This document shows positions 44,608 to 53,803 of a DNA stretch of 56,731 nucleotides, piece by piece. The DNA is from Paludibacteraceae bacterium. GTDB lineage: Bacteria > Bacteroidota > Bacteroidia > Bacteroidales > Paludibacteraceae. The translations under genes and the position numbers were made by a program. The stretch covers positions 1-56,731 of the forward strand of contig JAKSNQ010000002.1 in assembly GCA_024399615.1 (NCBI GenBank), written 5' to 3'. Positions within the stretch are counted from its first letter, which is position 1. Each line of letters starts with the position of its first letter. The notes under the pieces were generated by a model, which saw only the letters and a list, made by a program, of their open reading frames with translations, had not been told where the DNA came from and ran no database searches.

Positions 44608-44639
44608 CAAAGGTACTGCTTTTTTCTGACATGACCAAA
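44608..44639 (-). promoter_or_regulatory. Promoter of tRNA-Leu (extended Bacteroidota type)
   Basis: Minus strand: -33 box TTTG (44636-44639) in TTTGGTCATGTCA, 20-base spacer, -7 box TACCTTTG (44608-44615) then CAGC. The start is near 44602, about 44 bases before the tRNA. Confidence 0.85.
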
Positions 44640-44674
44640 TATTTCTGTCAAAAAATGTGTTTTTGGCATAAAAA

Positions 44675-44723
44675 AGGTCCGAAAACAGTCGTTTTTGTGC
44701 AAGAAAGAACGGTTTTCGGACCT
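44675..44723 (-). terminator. Terminator of korAB
   Basis: A perfect 12-base outer stem (44675-44686 with 44712-44723), extended inside by a weaker stem, followed by a T-run on the minus strand. It lies 22 bases after the korB stop. Confidence 0.85.
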
Positions 44724-44744
44724 CTAAAGGGACTGTGTGAGCTG

Positions 44745-45791
44745 TTACCAGGTCTCCAATGTGTGGGTCAGTTCGTCAAAGCAATGTACTTTTCCGCTGG
44801 CCTTCAGTTGCTCGATTTGCTCGTTGACTGCCTGATCGTATGGCTGGCAGCTGGCCTCGGCTGGCACGTCGCGAATCACGCCCAAGGCGATAGGTAACTC
44901 CGAACCATTGGCTTCCATCTCGGCTTTTGCTTCGACGGTGTCGGGTTGACCCATCAGCGCCAACATACGATGCAGCGTCGGGTCGGACATTTGTGCATCG
45001 TGCGTGAGTACGCGCTCGTCATCTGCGGGTACTACAATAAGGTGTGGGATGACGGTCGAGTAGTCCAATGCCAAACCTTTGTCCATCTCTTTTCCGAAGA
45101 GCATCTTCTTCCCATGCTCGAGGAGGATGGTGCGGTCGGCACGGGTCTCTCTGTCCGCGATGAAATTATGCGTACCATTGTTGAAAATAACGCAGTTGAC
45201 CAGACACTCTATCAGCGATGCTCCCTTGTGGGCATTGGCTGCCACCATGCACTTCACCGTGGTTGGCATATCCACATCCAGCGTACGAGCGAAGAATGTG
45301 CCACGTGCGCCAAAACAGAGTTCGGCTGGAATGAATGGGCGCTCTACGGTTCCGAATGGGCTGCTCTTGGATACAAAGCCCTTAGGGGAAGTGGGGGAGT
45401 ACTGACCTTTGGTCAAACCGTAGATGCGGTTGTTGAAAAGGCAGATGTTCAGGTCCACATTTCGGCGGATGGAGTGGATGAAGTGATTACCACCGATGGC
45501 TAGGCAGTCGCCATCACCGGTCATCTGCCAAACGGTAATCTCGGGGTGAGACGTCTTGACACCGGTTGCGATTGCGGCACCGCGACCATGGATGGTGTTG
45601 AAACCATAAGGAGCCAGGTAGTGAGGCATACGGCTGGAACAGCCGATACCCGAGATGACGGCAACCTGATGAGCTGGGACACCTATCTCGGCCATTGCTT
45701 TCTGCAGGGCCATGGCTATGGCGTGGTCACCACAACCGGGGCAAAAACGTACGTATTGATCGGATTTAAAATCTTTTGCTTCCATAATCAT
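44745..45791 (-). CDS. korB: 2-oxoacid:ferredoxin oxidoreductase beta subunit
   Basis: The product has 348 residues (346 if the second ATG at 45785 is used). The beta subunit binds thiamine diphosphate and carries iron-sulfur ligands: RFCPGCGDHAI at the start, ISGIGCSSRMPHY, and the GDGDCLAIGGNHFIHS diphosphate/magnesium site with GLTKGQYSPTS after it. With KorA it oxidises a 2-oxoacid (most likely 2-oxoglutarate) with CoA and ferredoxin, a reaction sensitive to oxygen, in the cytosol. It is 53 bases after korA. Separate gamma and delta genes are absent; the gamma part is fused to korA. Confidence 0.92.
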   Translation of the reverse strand: MIMEAKDFKSDQYVRFCPGCGDHAIAMALQKAMAEIGVPAHQVAVISGIGCSSRMPHYLAPYGFNTIHGRGAAIATGVKTSHPEITVWQMTGDGDCLAIGGNHFIHSIRRNVDLNICLFNNRIYGLTKGQYSPTSPKGFVSKSSPFGTVERPFIPAELCFGARGTFFARTLDVDMPTTVKCMVAANAHKGASLIECLVNCVIFNNGTHNFIADRETRADRTILLEHGKKMLFGKEMDKGLALDYSTVIPHLIVVPADDERVLTHDAQMSDPTLHRMLALMGQPDTVEAKAEMEANGSELPIALGVIRDVPAEASCQPYDQAVNEQIEQLKASGKVHCFDELTHTLETW

Positions 45792-45844
45792 AAAAATAAC
45801 GAAGAATCTAATTCTGTGGCTCTAATCGCTTGTTATAAAGCAGA

Positions 45845-47656
45845 TTAGCATCCCTTTACGTAGCTGACAATGTCACTTACCTGGAATGGCTGACCTTCCA
45901 TGCGGTTGAATTGTTCCATCTTGATCTCTGGGAACTGACTGCGCAGATAGGCAACAAACTGACCGCAGTTGAGTTCGCATACGACGATTCGCTTGTAGCG
46001 CTCGAGCACCTGACGGGTGTTGCGTGGCAGAGGGTTGATGAAGTTAAAATGGGCAAGGCTGCAGCCCAGTTCGGTTGCTGCTGCGCGCAGGTGGCCTTCG
46101 GTTGAACCCCAACCTACGAGCAGCGTCTCTTTGTCGGTTACCACTTCCGGTTGCCATACGTTCAGGTATGGTATGCGGTTTTCTATCTGTTTTACTTTCG
46201 CTGCACGAGCCAGCGTCATCTTCTCGTGGTTGGCAGGGTTGGTTGAGATGGTGCCCTTCTCGGCATCACGCTCCAAACCGATGTTGCGGTGGTTATAGCC
46301 TTCCATGCCGGGATAGGCCCAATAGCGAACGCCGTTCTCGTCGCGCAAGGCGGGATTATATTGTCCCTTGTGCTCCTCGAGTACCCCCTGTGGATGAATC
46401 TCGGGAAGACCATTCAGGCTGGGCACGTTCCAGATGCTGGTGCCGTTGGCCAGATAGGTGTCTGTCAGCAGCACGACCGGTGTCATGTTCTCCAGCGCTA
46501 TCTTTGCTGCCATGAAGGCGAAGTCGAAGCAGTTGGCCGGAGTTGAGGCTGCCATAACTACGGCTGGACATTCGCCGTTGCGGCCATACAGGGCCTGCAG
46601 CAGGTCTGTTTGCTCCGTCTTGGTCGGCAAACCGGTAGAGGGACCACCACGTTGCACGTCCACTACGACCAATGGCAATTCGGCCATGACGGCCAATCCT
46701 AATGCCTCGCCTTTCAGGCTCAATCCCGGTCCGGAAGTGGTGGTTACTGCCAGATCACCTGCGAACGAAGCACCGATGGCGGTACAGATTCCGGCAATCT
46801 CATCCTCCGCTTGGACTGTCATCACGCCGCAGGACTTGAGCGTACTCAACTCGTGCAGAATATCGGTGGCAGGAGTGATAGGATATGAACCCAGGAACAG
46901 TTTCTTTCCTGCTTTCTCGGCTGCGGCAACCAGGCCCCATGCGGTGGCTTTGTTACCTGCGATCGACGCATGACGGCCTTCGCTCTTCACGCTGGTATTG
47001 GCCTCAATACGTATCTGGTTTACGCTCAGAGCCAGGTTCTGGCCGTAGTTATAACCGTCGGTCAGTACTTTGACGTTAGGCGCGATCAGTGCCGGTTTCT
47101 TTTTGAACTTATCCTCCAGGAACTTAACTGCGTTCTCGATAGGACGGTCGAAGAGCCAGCAGACCAGACCCAACGCGAACATGTTCTTTGAGCGCACGAT
47201 GGCTTTTTGGTCCAGACCGGAGTCTTTGAGGCTCTCTTTGGTCAGCGAAGTCAGCGCTACGGGAACCACTTGAACGCTCTCAGGCAAGGCCAACTCCGTG
47301 AATGGATTATCCGTCTTGTACAGAGCTTTTTCCAGGTCTTTCGCCGTGAAACTGTCGGTGTCGCAAATCACGATGGAGTGGGCATGAATATGCTCCACGT
47401 TCACTTTCAGGGCGGCGGCATTCATCGCTACCAGAACGTCGGCCTTGTCGCCCGGCGTGTAAACACCCTTGCCTAAATGCACTTGGAAACCACTCACGCC
47501 GCCCAATGTACCTTGGGGCGCACGTATCTCGGCCGGAAAATCAGGGAAGGTAGAAATCTCGTCGCCCAGGATGGCGGACAGAGAAGAAAAGAGGTTACCC
47601 GTCAGCTGCATGCCGTCACCCGAGTCACCTACAAATCGAACTACTACAGATTGCAT
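45845..47656 (-). CDS. korA: 2-oxoacid:ferredoxin oxidoreductase alpha subunit with fused gamma domain
   Basis: The product has 603 residues. Residues 1-190 are a gamma domain (RFVGDSGDGMQLTGNL, PAEIRAPQGTLGGVSG), and the rest is the alpha domain with PITPATDIL, AEDEIAGICTAIGASFAG and TTSGPGLSLKGEALGLA. This two-gene form (gamma-alpha and beta) is standard in Bacteroidales. The substrate is most likely 2-oxoglutarate; other branched-chain 2-oxoacids are possible. It has its own promoter and heads the korAB operon. Confidence 0.93.
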   Translation of the reverse strand: MQSVVVRFVGDSGDGMQLTGNLFSSLSAILGDEISTFPDFPAEIRAPQGTLGGVSGFQVHLGKGVYTPGDKADVLVAMNAAALKVNVEHIHAHSIVICDTDSFTAKDLEKALYKTDNPFTELALPESVQVVPVALTSLTKESLKDSGLDQKAIVRSKNMFALGLVCWLFDRPIENAVKFLEDKFKKKPALIAPNVKVLTDGYNYGQNLALSVNQIRIEANTSVKSEGRHASIAGNKATAWGLVAAAEKAGKKLFLGSYPITPATDILHELSTLKSCGVMTVQAEDEIAGICTAIGASFAGDLAVTTTSGPGLSLKGEALGLAVMAELPLVVVDVQRGGPSTGLPTKTEQTDLLQALYGRNGECPAVVMAASTPANCFDFAFMAAKIALENMTPVVLLTDTYLANGTSIWNVPSLNGLPEIHPQGVLEEHKGQYNPALRDENGVRYWAYPGMEGYNHRNIGLERDAEKGTISTNPANHEKMTLARAAKVKQIENRIPYLNVWQPEVVTDKETLLVGWGSTEGHLRAAATELGCSLAHFNFINPLPRNTRQVLERYKRIVVCELNCGQFVAYLRSQFPEIKMEQFNRMEGQPFQVSDIVSYVKGC

Positions 47657-47702
47657 GATATTTGTGTGTGTTTTGATTATCAGGAATGTTTTTAAGGGAC
47701 TG

Positions 47703-47734
47703 CAAAGTTACTATAAATTATTGACATGACCAAA
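47703..47734 (-). promoter_or_regulatory. Promoter of korAB (extended Bacteroidota type)
   Basis: Minus strand: -33 box TTTG (47731-47734) in TTTGGTCATGTCA, 20-base spacer, -7 box TAACTTTG (47703-47710) then CAGT. The start is near 47697 with a leader of about 40 bases. Confidence 0.85.
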
Positions 47735-47760
47735 TAAAATCGTCATAAATCGACAAAAAG

Positions 47761-48086
47761 GGGGTGTTCTAACAATTGCTTTTTGTTTGATTTGACAGTT
47801 TTGGGGTAGTAGATTGTTGAGTTGAGTGAAATGGAGAATGTCCAGTGAACATTCGAAGAGACTCTATGCGGGCATAGTGACTGAATGATACTCAGCAAGA
47901 TACAAGCCAAAAGGACAAAGCGTCCACAGCTTGCAGATCGTGTGAGCTCTGCGCACTTTCAGATCGTTCCCTTTAGGGATAAGAACTAAGAAAATAGTAT
48001 AGAACTACCCATTTTTATTGTTAAAAATGTAAACGGGGCACATTTATGATCGTCCCCCTTGTGGGGAAAGAATTTTAGAACACCCC
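47761..48086. mobile_element. MITE-like element with perfect 12-base inverted ends
   Basis: The segment of 326 bases begins GGGGTGTTCTAA (47761-47772) and ends with its exact reverse complement (48075-48086). It contains no convincing reading frame. Near the right end lies an inner inverted repeat (ccccttgtgggg). Flanks are A-rich on both sides (aaaaag and aaaaaa), so a target duplication cannot be settled. No transposase is in the window. It most likely is a short element moved by an IS elsewhere in the genome. It makes up most of the 545-base gap between korA and the lipoprotein gene, with the korA promoter and a terminator on either side. Confidence 0.65.
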
Positions 48087-48090
48087 AAAA

Positions 48091-48118
48091 AAGAGCCTGC
48101 TCATCCGAGCAGGCTCTT
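48091..48118 (-). terminator. Terminator of the lipoprotein cluster
   Basis: A perfect 12-base stem (aagagcctgctc, 48091-48102; gagcaggctctt, 48107-48118) with a four-base loop. On the minus strand a T-run follows directly (complement of 48087-48092). It lies 83 bases past the stop at 48202. Confidence 0.8.
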
Positions 48119-48201
48119 CCTCCGTGAAAGGTTTTGTGGGGCTTTTGCCCCGATTATAACTCGCGCTATCGGGAAATAGGTGAGTTTTGGGTTGCGTATG
48201 G

Positions 48202-49128
48202 CTATTCCGTTGTGATTATCTCCCCCGTGTATTGGAGTTCGATAACGCTATGGTTGGCGGTGGTCAGGTTGGCTCGAATGACGCAGTTCTCGGCTTCGTC
48301 TCTTTCGATCTGCATCTCGCCTGCTGTCACCCAATACTTAACGCCCTTCGACTCGTCTGCCAGGTAATAGGTGGTGATGTCGTATTTGGCCAGCGCGCCG
48401 GCATCGCCGTGATTGAGGGTCATTGGCGCATACGACTGATACGCCCCTACGGTGTAGGTTCCTGTGGGTAACTGTCCGTAGTCGTCTGGCTCGCTTGTGC
48501 CCATCAGGTCCACATACAGGATGGAACCATCGGTGGCAGGTAAGACAACCAGGTAGTTGTTGATGCCGCACTGGTAATAGTCGCCATATGGGCTGAGGAT
48601 GCACGCTTCGGCTGTCAACGCAAAAGTGGAAGCATCCGCAGGTTCTCCGCTGTAGTCTGCCTGTTCCTTGGGCGAGGCTTCATGGATGACGAAAGAACTG
48701 ACTTTTACCACGGAGTTCAGGAGGTAGGATGTGCCATTATCCCCTCGGACTTTACCTTTGAAGCGGTAACGTCCGTCTGCGGTCTGCTCAATGCTGATGG
48801 CGCATTCGTGGAAGAATACAAAATGCTGTCCGTCGGTGGTGTATTTGCATCCGTCCTGTACCATGTCATTGTTGACATAGGTGCCGGTGATGTCAAACTC
48901 GTTATCTTTCAGTCGATTGGCATCGGTCAGATAACGGAAATCCAACCATAGTACTGTCTCCGGTTGTTTTTCGTAGGTGAGCTTACAACGGAAATCGGCC
49001 TCTTTCGCTCCCGTCTCAGGCATGAATACCTCTACCTCGGTCTGATCTAATCGAACCGTTACCTGGGGCTCGCGTTCGCAGGAAAGCATCATCGCGGCCG
49101 CAATGAGTATGTAGAGGAGTCGTTTCAT
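48202..49128 (-). CDS. Lipoprotein of unknown function, beta-rich
   Basis: The product has 308 residues with lipobox MMLSC (Cys17). Two beta-rich parts follow. The second, from about residue 165, has the pattern of an aligned repeat found in the two upstream genes: a segment like NNYLVVLPATDGSILYVDL, then PTGTYTVGAYQ, then YYLADES and a final LTTANHSVIELQYTGEI. No catalytic motif is seen. It lies 27 bases after the 390-residue gene in the same direction. Confidence 0.7.
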   Translation of the reverse strand: MKRLLYILIAAAMMLSCEREPQVTVRLDQTEVEVFMPETGAKEADFRCKLTYEKQPETVLWLDFRYLTDANRLKDNEFDITGTYVNNDMVQDGCKYTTDGQHFVFFHECAISIEQTADGRYRFKGKVRGDNGTSYLLNSVVKVSSFVIHEASPKEQADYSGEPADASTFALTAEACILSPYGDYYQCGINNYLVVLPATDGSILYVDLMGTSEPDDYGQLPTGTYTVGAYQSYAPMTLNHGDAGALAKYDITTYYLADESKGVKYWVTAGEMQIERDEAENCVIRANLTTANHSVIELQYTGEIITTE

Positions 49129-49155
49129 GCCTGAAAATGGGGGTTGCTCGGGGTG

Positions 49156-50328
49156 TTATTCGATGACGTTGCCGAGGAGGTTATAAAGTTTGTTGTCCTT
49201 CTCGATAACGATTTGCTGATTCATCAATCGCTTTTGTGCAGAGGTGGCTGTTTCTACGTTTTCTACAGCTGTTCCCGCAACGGCTTCAATGGTGGCGCTG
49301 ATGGTGCGGCCATAGGAATTGGTGCCATCTACGACGATATGGGCTCTGCCCTCATTGTTGGTTACAGTAACAGTACCACCTACCAGGAACCATACATCGC
49401 TGATGTACTCTCCGTTTAATATTCCGGCAAACGAACCTACGATGCTGTTTCCGTCAAGTCCTTCACTTGCCCAAACCGTACCGAAATCCAACGTCTCATT
49501 GACAGCATAGGTGCCGGCTGGGATGATGATAGTGTTGTCAAGGTGGTCAACTCGGAAGAATAGACCGACTGTGGTGGTGGCATCATATGCATTTACTGTC
49601 ACTATGCCATATTGTGTGAAGTATGAAGTGTCAAATTGAGCTCTGGTGTAGTTGTGCTGGAAATCTGCGTCAGGAGTGTCATAATCCAATCCATCAGGAA
49701 CATTAGGCTCGCCCGGATCTTCTATTTCTGGTCCGTCCTGTAGCTCGATTTCTGATGGGTAACCATAGTAATAGTAGAGGTAGTCGTATGCATCTACTTC
49801 CAATGTCTGATTGAGCGTGTAGGTGTTGTTGGCGGCATCCTGCATCGTAACCGAGAAGTCGTACAGCAAACCGTCGTTGTGGCTGATGCTCATCGTTCCG
49901 CTGGTTATTTCGACCGTATCTCCTGCGGCGCGAATAACGAGGGCTTCGTAGATAGACTCATCTGCGAAGGTGTATGTGCCGGCTATATGCGTGGCATCGG
50001 CATTTCCGTACATGTCCACGTACAGGCAGAAAGAATTGTTGGAGTCCAGGAAATAGAGAGTCCAGTCTGAGACATCTTCCGTATATGTTCCCCAGTATGC
50101 AGCCTCTACACCGATGGCATTCAAGGTGTAGTTCTGATTGATGGCACGCGACATTTGCGCTTGTGGGGCAGAAACGAATCGGTTTGATTGCTTTTTGTCC
50201 AAATGGGTTGGACGAGCCATCTGACGGAGGGCCATTGTTTGGGCAAAATCTGCAGTTGATTGGATTTCAAATGCATGGGCGCAAGTCATGACAACTAATG
50301 CGCAAAGAAGAAAGTAGATTCTTTTCAT
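49156..50328 (-). CDS. Secreted beta-repeat protein with short C-terminal tail
   Basis: The product has 390 residues with a signal peptide (ends CAHAF, residue 20). Two copies of a beta-rich repeat are seen (about 70-185 and 225-355), each with a strand like WTLYFLDSNN, a HIAGTYTF or IPAGTYAV turn and a final GTMSIS or GGTVTV. The last 21 residues contain NQQIVIEKDNKLYNLLG, the tail shared with the M6 protease and the 291-residue protein. No enzyme motif is seen. Likely exported and surface-attached. It is the middle gene of a three-gene group. Confidence 0.7.
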   Translation of the reverse strand: MKRIYFLLCALVVMTCAHAFEIQSTADFAQTMALRQMARPTHLDKKQSNRFVSAPQAQMSRAINQNYTLNAIGVEAAYWGTYTEDVSDWTLYFLDSNNSFCLYVDMYGNADATHIAGTYTFADESIYEALVIRAAGDTVEITSGTMSISHNDGLLYDFSVTMQDAANNTYTLNQTLEVDAYDYLYYYYGYPSEIELQDGPEIEDPGEPNVPDGLDYDTPDADFQHNYTRAQFDTSYFTQYGIVTVNAYDATTTVGLFFRVDHLDNTIIIPAGTYAVNETLDFGTVWASEGLDGNSIVGSFAGILNGEYISDVWFLVGGTVTVTNNEGRAHIVVDGTNSYGRTISATIEAVAGTAVENVETATSAQKRLMNQQIVIEKDNKLYNLLGNVIE

Positions 50329-50379
50329 ATGGAATGGATTTTATTGGAAAAATAGGTAAAAACAGGGGAAAATAGGTAA

Positions 50380-50414
50380 AAACGGAGGCCAAGCCATTAT
50401 GCTGACCTCCGTTT
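50380..50414 (-). terminator. Terminator of the 459-residue lipoprotein gene
   Basis: Stem aaacggagg/cctccgttt (50380-50388 and 50406-50414) with a T-rich tract after it on the minus strand. A direct repeat (aaataggtaaaaac, twice between 50349 and 50383) lies beside it. Confidence 0.75.
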
Positions 50415-50434
50415 CACTTATCTATCAGTTACGA

Positions 50435-51814
50435 TTAGTGCTTGAAGGTGACAATCTTTGGCTCGATTTTTCTGGCCTCAATCTGGCGACCGATTTTGGT
50501 TGCCTTAGGAGCCTTCTTCGCTGGAGCGCTGAAGGTTACTTCCTCCAGTGGCAGAGTTGCGGTGCCGCTTACTACGTGGTTGAGGGCATCGGTGGCGTTG
50601 ATGGTGATGGTCGTATTCTCGCCGTTCTGGCTGAATGCAACGGTACCGCCGCACAATGCTGCATATGGCTCCGTGATGCTGTTGCCTGACAGGGTGTAGT
50701 ACCATGAACCTGCGATGTATTGGTTATTCTCCAGGTAACCAGGCAGGGCGGTACCTACTCTGCCGGTCATGTTGGCATCGATGGTGTAGGTCTGGCCGAA
50801 TACCTGAGTGCCCTGAGCGGCAACGAGGTAGAACTGGCAACCCTCTGTCTCGCGAGCATTGTCAACCTCTACGTAATATACTGAAGCGCCGTTTTCGAGG
50901 CGACCTGCATTAGCGTAAATGATGCGACTTGCTGGAGTAAAGGATACATTGCCTCTGAGGGTGGTTGGGAATACATCTGCCAAAGATGCCTCGGTGGTAG
51001 TGAAGTTCTTGGTTGCTGCATCACCGATGAGTTCTCCGGTAAATGGATTGACTGCTACTGCTATGACTACATATTCGGTTGAACCATTCAAGCCGCTGTA
51101 ATCGTAGCTGTCGGTGCCTTGTGACAATACCTGTGCGAGGGTGTAGCCGTAGATGTCGAGCTGGTCGTTCAGGTCGTCGATGAGGTACTGAGCTGCGCCG
51201 CGAGCGCCACCCAGACCATCAAAACTGCGCTTATCTACGATGTCGAAATAGTAGTAGGCATCTGCTGGCTTGGCGGTAACGGATACGGAAGCGGTGCTGC
51301 TGGTGATGTCGCTTACGTTGATGGTGAAGCTTACCTTGCTTGGTGCTACGTACTCTGCGGTAGTGAACTCTTGCTTGTAGATGCGTGGTACGATTATTTT
51401 ACCCTTGGGGCTCAGGTAGAATGCATAGGCAATATAAGTGGTGCTGCCGTCCAGGCCTTCCAGAACATCATCATATGCGCCTTTTACCAGCAGATCCTCA
51501 TAGGTTATGTCCATACCCAACTGAGCGTAGAAATCTATCACTTGGTCGAAATAATCAACCATATCGGCGATGACTGCAGAGTCGCTCATCTCGCCGTACT
51601 TTTCTACATAGGCATCCTTAGGTGCGTATGAGCATACATAGTAAAGGCTGTCGTGAGATGGTGTAACGCTGATGTCTGCACCATTATACACGATGTTTGA
51701 CAATTTGATGTCGATTTTGTAGCTTGCATATGGGTCGGCCGGAGTCTTTGGCTTGCATGACGCAAAACCCAATGCGATGGCAATTACTGCCAAGACGTTA
51801 AAAAACTTTTTCAT
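50435..51814 (-). CDS. Lipoprotein with fibronectin-like and beta repeats
   Basis: The product has 459 residues with lipobox GFASC (Cys20). Two segments of similar layout follow (about 30-150 and 155-275): each has a strand pattern like a fibronectin type III module and ends in a phrase of the type GSTTYIAYAFYLSP or GSTEYVVIAVAVNP then a FTT strand. The C-terminal part (about 290-430) carries the beta repeat also seen in the two genes downstream (YYVEVDNA, QTYTIDAN, GGTVAFSQ). No enzymatic motif is seen. It has an extended-type promoter directly upstream and a terminator after it, so it is transcribed apart from the 390-residue gene, at least partly. Confidence 0.7.
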   Translation of the reverse strand: MKKFFNVLAVIAIALGFASCKPKTPADPYASYKIDIKLSNIVYNGADISVTPSHDSLYYVCSYAPKDAYVEKYGEMSDSAVIADMVDYFDQVIDFYAQLGMDITYEDLLVKGAYDDVLEGLDGSTTYIAYAFYLSPKGKIIVPRIYKQEFTTAEYVAPSKVSFTINVSDITSSTASVSVTAKPADAYYYFDIVDKRSFDGLGGARGAAQYLIDDLNDQLDIYGYTLAQVLSQGTDSYDYSGLNGSTEYVVIAVAVNPFTGELIGDAATKNFTTTEASLADVFPTTLRGNVSFTPASRIIYANAGRLENGASVYYVEVDNARETEGCQFYLVAAQGTQVFGQTYTIDANMTGRVGTALPGYLENNQYIAGSWYYTLSGNSITEPYAALCGGTVAFSQNGENTTITINATDALNHVVSGTATLPLEEVTFSAPAKKAPKATKIGRQIEARKIEPKIVTFKH

Positions 51815-51858
51815 ACCTAATTTCTATAATAATTACATTTTGTTACAAAATTGGGCTG

Positions 51859-51890
51859 CAAAGATAGCAAAAATATGTGATACGACCAAA
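51859..51890 (-). promoter_or_regulatory. Promoter of the 459-residue lipoprotein gene (extended Bacteroidota type)
   Basis: Minus strand: -33 box TTTG (51887-51890) in TTTGGTCGTATCA, 20-base spacer, -7 box TATCTTTG (51859-51866) then CAGC. The start is near 51853, with a leader of about 39 bases. Confidence 0.85.
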
Positions 51891-51915
51891 TTTTTTGACA
51901 ATAATCCTGCTAAAA

Positions 51916-51947
51916 CTTGCATATTTGAGAAAAAAGCAGTACTTTTG
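51916..51947 (+). promoter_or_regulatory. Promoter of lepA
   Basis: Plus strand: -33 box CTTG (51916-51919), 20-base spacer, -7 box TACTTTTG (51940-51947). The start is near 51953, giving a leader of about 63 bases with a GCGC-rich stretch. Confidence 0.75.
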
Positions 51948-52015
51948 CATCTTTATTCATGCGCATATATGGGTGCGCACTCAGTATTGAGGTACAAAAC
52001 TTATTCGTTTAGAGA

Positions 52016-53791
52016 ATGAATCATATTCGAAATTTTTGCATTATTGCACATATCGACCATGGCAAATCGACTATTGCCGACCGTCTGCTGGAGTTTACCA
52101 ATACGGTGGATCAGCGCGATATGGAGAATCAGGTGCTGGACGACATGGATCTGGAGAAGGAGCGTGGTATTACCATCAAGTCGCACGCTATTCAGATGCG
52201 ATACCGGGACTACACGCTGAACCTGATCGACACTCCGGGGCACGTGGACTTCTCCTATGAGGTGTCGCGCTCTATCGCGGCATGCGAGGGAGCATTGCTC
52301 ATCGTCGATGCTTCTCAGGGAGTACAGGCACAGACCATCTCCAATCTCTACATGGCCTTGGAGCATGACCTCGAAATCATACCGGTCATGAACAAGTGCG
52401 ATATGGACTCGGCTATGCCCGACATGGTCGAGGACGAGATTGTGGAACTCCTGGGCTGCAAGCGCGAAGAGATCATCCGCGCCAGCGGAAAAACAGGCAT
52501 GGGCGTGGAGGAAATTTTGGAGGCTATCGTCGAGCGTATTCCTGCACCAAAAGGCGACCCGGAGGCTCCGCTCCAAGCACTTATTTTTGACTCGGTGTTC
52601 AACTCTTTCCGTGGCATCATTGCCTATTTCAAGATTGTGAATGGCACGCTCCGCTCCGGAGATAAGGTGAAGTTCTTCAATACCGGAAAGGAGTATGCGG
52701 CCGATGAGATTGGTATCCTCAAGCTGAACATGCAGCCGACCAAAGAACTCTCGGCCGGAAACGTGGGCTATATCATCTCCGGTATCAAGACTTCCACCGA
52801 AGTGAAGGTCGGCGATACCATCACACATGTGGCACGGCCTTGCGAGAAAGCGATTGAGGGATTCCAGGAGGTGAAACCGATGGTCTTTGCCGGTGTCTAT
52901 CCTATCGAAACGGAGGATTTTGAGAACCTGCGTGCTTCGCTCGAGAAACTGCAACTCAACGATGCTTCGCTCACCTTTACGCCCGAGTCTTCTGTTGCAC
53001 TCGGATTCGGTTTCCGTTGTGGATTCCTCGGCTTGCTGCATATGGAGATTGTGCAGGAGCGACTGGATCGCGAGTTCGATATGGACGTCATCACCACGGT
53101 CCCAAACGTGTCTTATCGGGTCTTTACCAAGGATGGACAGATGACCGAGGTGCACAACCCGGCTGGCATGCCGGACCCCACACTCATCGACCATGTCGAG
53201 GAGCCATATATCCGAGCATCTATCATCACGACGACCAATTTTATAGGGCCTATCATGACGCTTTGCCTCGAGAAGCGGGGCGAACTGATTAAGCAGGAGT
53301 ATATCTCTGGCAATCGTGTCGAGATTTATTTCGACTTGCCTCTGGGCGAGATTGTGATTGATTTCTATGACAAGCTGAAGTCTATCTCCAAGGGATATGC
53401 TTCCTTTGACTACCACGGCAATGGCTTCCGTCAGTCTGATCTCGTCAAACTGGATATCCTGCTCAATGGCGAGCAGGTGGATGCGCTTTCCACGCTTACT
53501 CACCGCGCGAATGCCGTCGATTTCGGAAGACGCATGTGCGAGAAACTCAAGGAGTTGCTGCCTCGCCAGCAATTCGATATCGCCATTCAGGCAGCTATCG
53601 GCGCCAAGATTATTGCGCGTGAGACGGTCAAGCAGGTGCGAAAAGATGTGCTGGCCAAGTGCTATGGTGGCGACGTCAGCCGTAAGCGTAAGCTCCTTGA
53701 GAAGCAGAAAAAAGGTAAGAAGCGCATGAAGCAGATTGGTAATGTCGAGGTACCACAGAAAGCCTTCCTTGCCGTACTAAAACTGGATTAA
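52016..53791 (+). CDS. lepA: Elongation factor 4 (LepA)
   Basis: The product has 591 residues, near the usual 600. This ribosome-bound GTPase acts in translation under stress and in 30S assembly. The GTP-binding blocks are [17 protein letters not shown] and MNKCDMD. The EF-G-like domain follows, and the C-terminal LepA-specific domain has [27 protein letters not shown] with a basic end. The start has no Shine-Dalgarno. It is followed 12 bases later by the antiporter gene. Confidence 0.97.
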   Translation: MNHIRNFCIIAHIDHGKSTIADRLLEFTNTVDQRDMENQVLDDMDLEKERGITIKSHAIQMRYRDYTLNLIDTPGHVDFSYEVSRSIAACEGALLIVDASQGVQAQTISNLYMALEHDLEIIPVMNKCDMDSAMPDMVEDEIVELLGCKREEIIRASGKTGMGVEEILEAIVERIPAPKGDPEAPLQALIFDSVFNSFRGIIAYFKIVNGTLRSGDKVKFFNTGKEYAADEIGILKLNMQPTKELSAGNVGYIISGIKTSTEVKVGDTITHVARPCEKAIEGFQEVKPMVFAGVYPIETEDFENLRASLEKLQLNDASLTFTPESSVALGFGFRCGFLGLLHMEIVQERLDREFDMDVITTVPNVSYRVFTKDGQMTEVHNPAGMPDPTLIDHVEEPYIRASIITTTNFIGPIMTLCLEKRGELIKQEYISGNRVEIYFDLPLGEIVIDFYDKLKSISKGYASFDYHGNGFRQSDLVKLDILLNGEQVDALSTLTHRANAVDFGRRMCEKLKELLPRQQFDIAIQAAIGAKIIARETVKQVRKDVLAKCYGGDVSRKRKLLEKQKKGKKRMKQIGNVEVPQKAFLAVLKLD

Positions 53792-53803
53792 ATCACTAAA
53801 TAT

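Noticed and set aside
52001-53572. Long open frame of 523 codons on the minus strand
   Set aside because: It lies antisense to lepA, which has clear family motifs and a promoter. The opposite frame has no recognisable domain and is a by-product of codon use.
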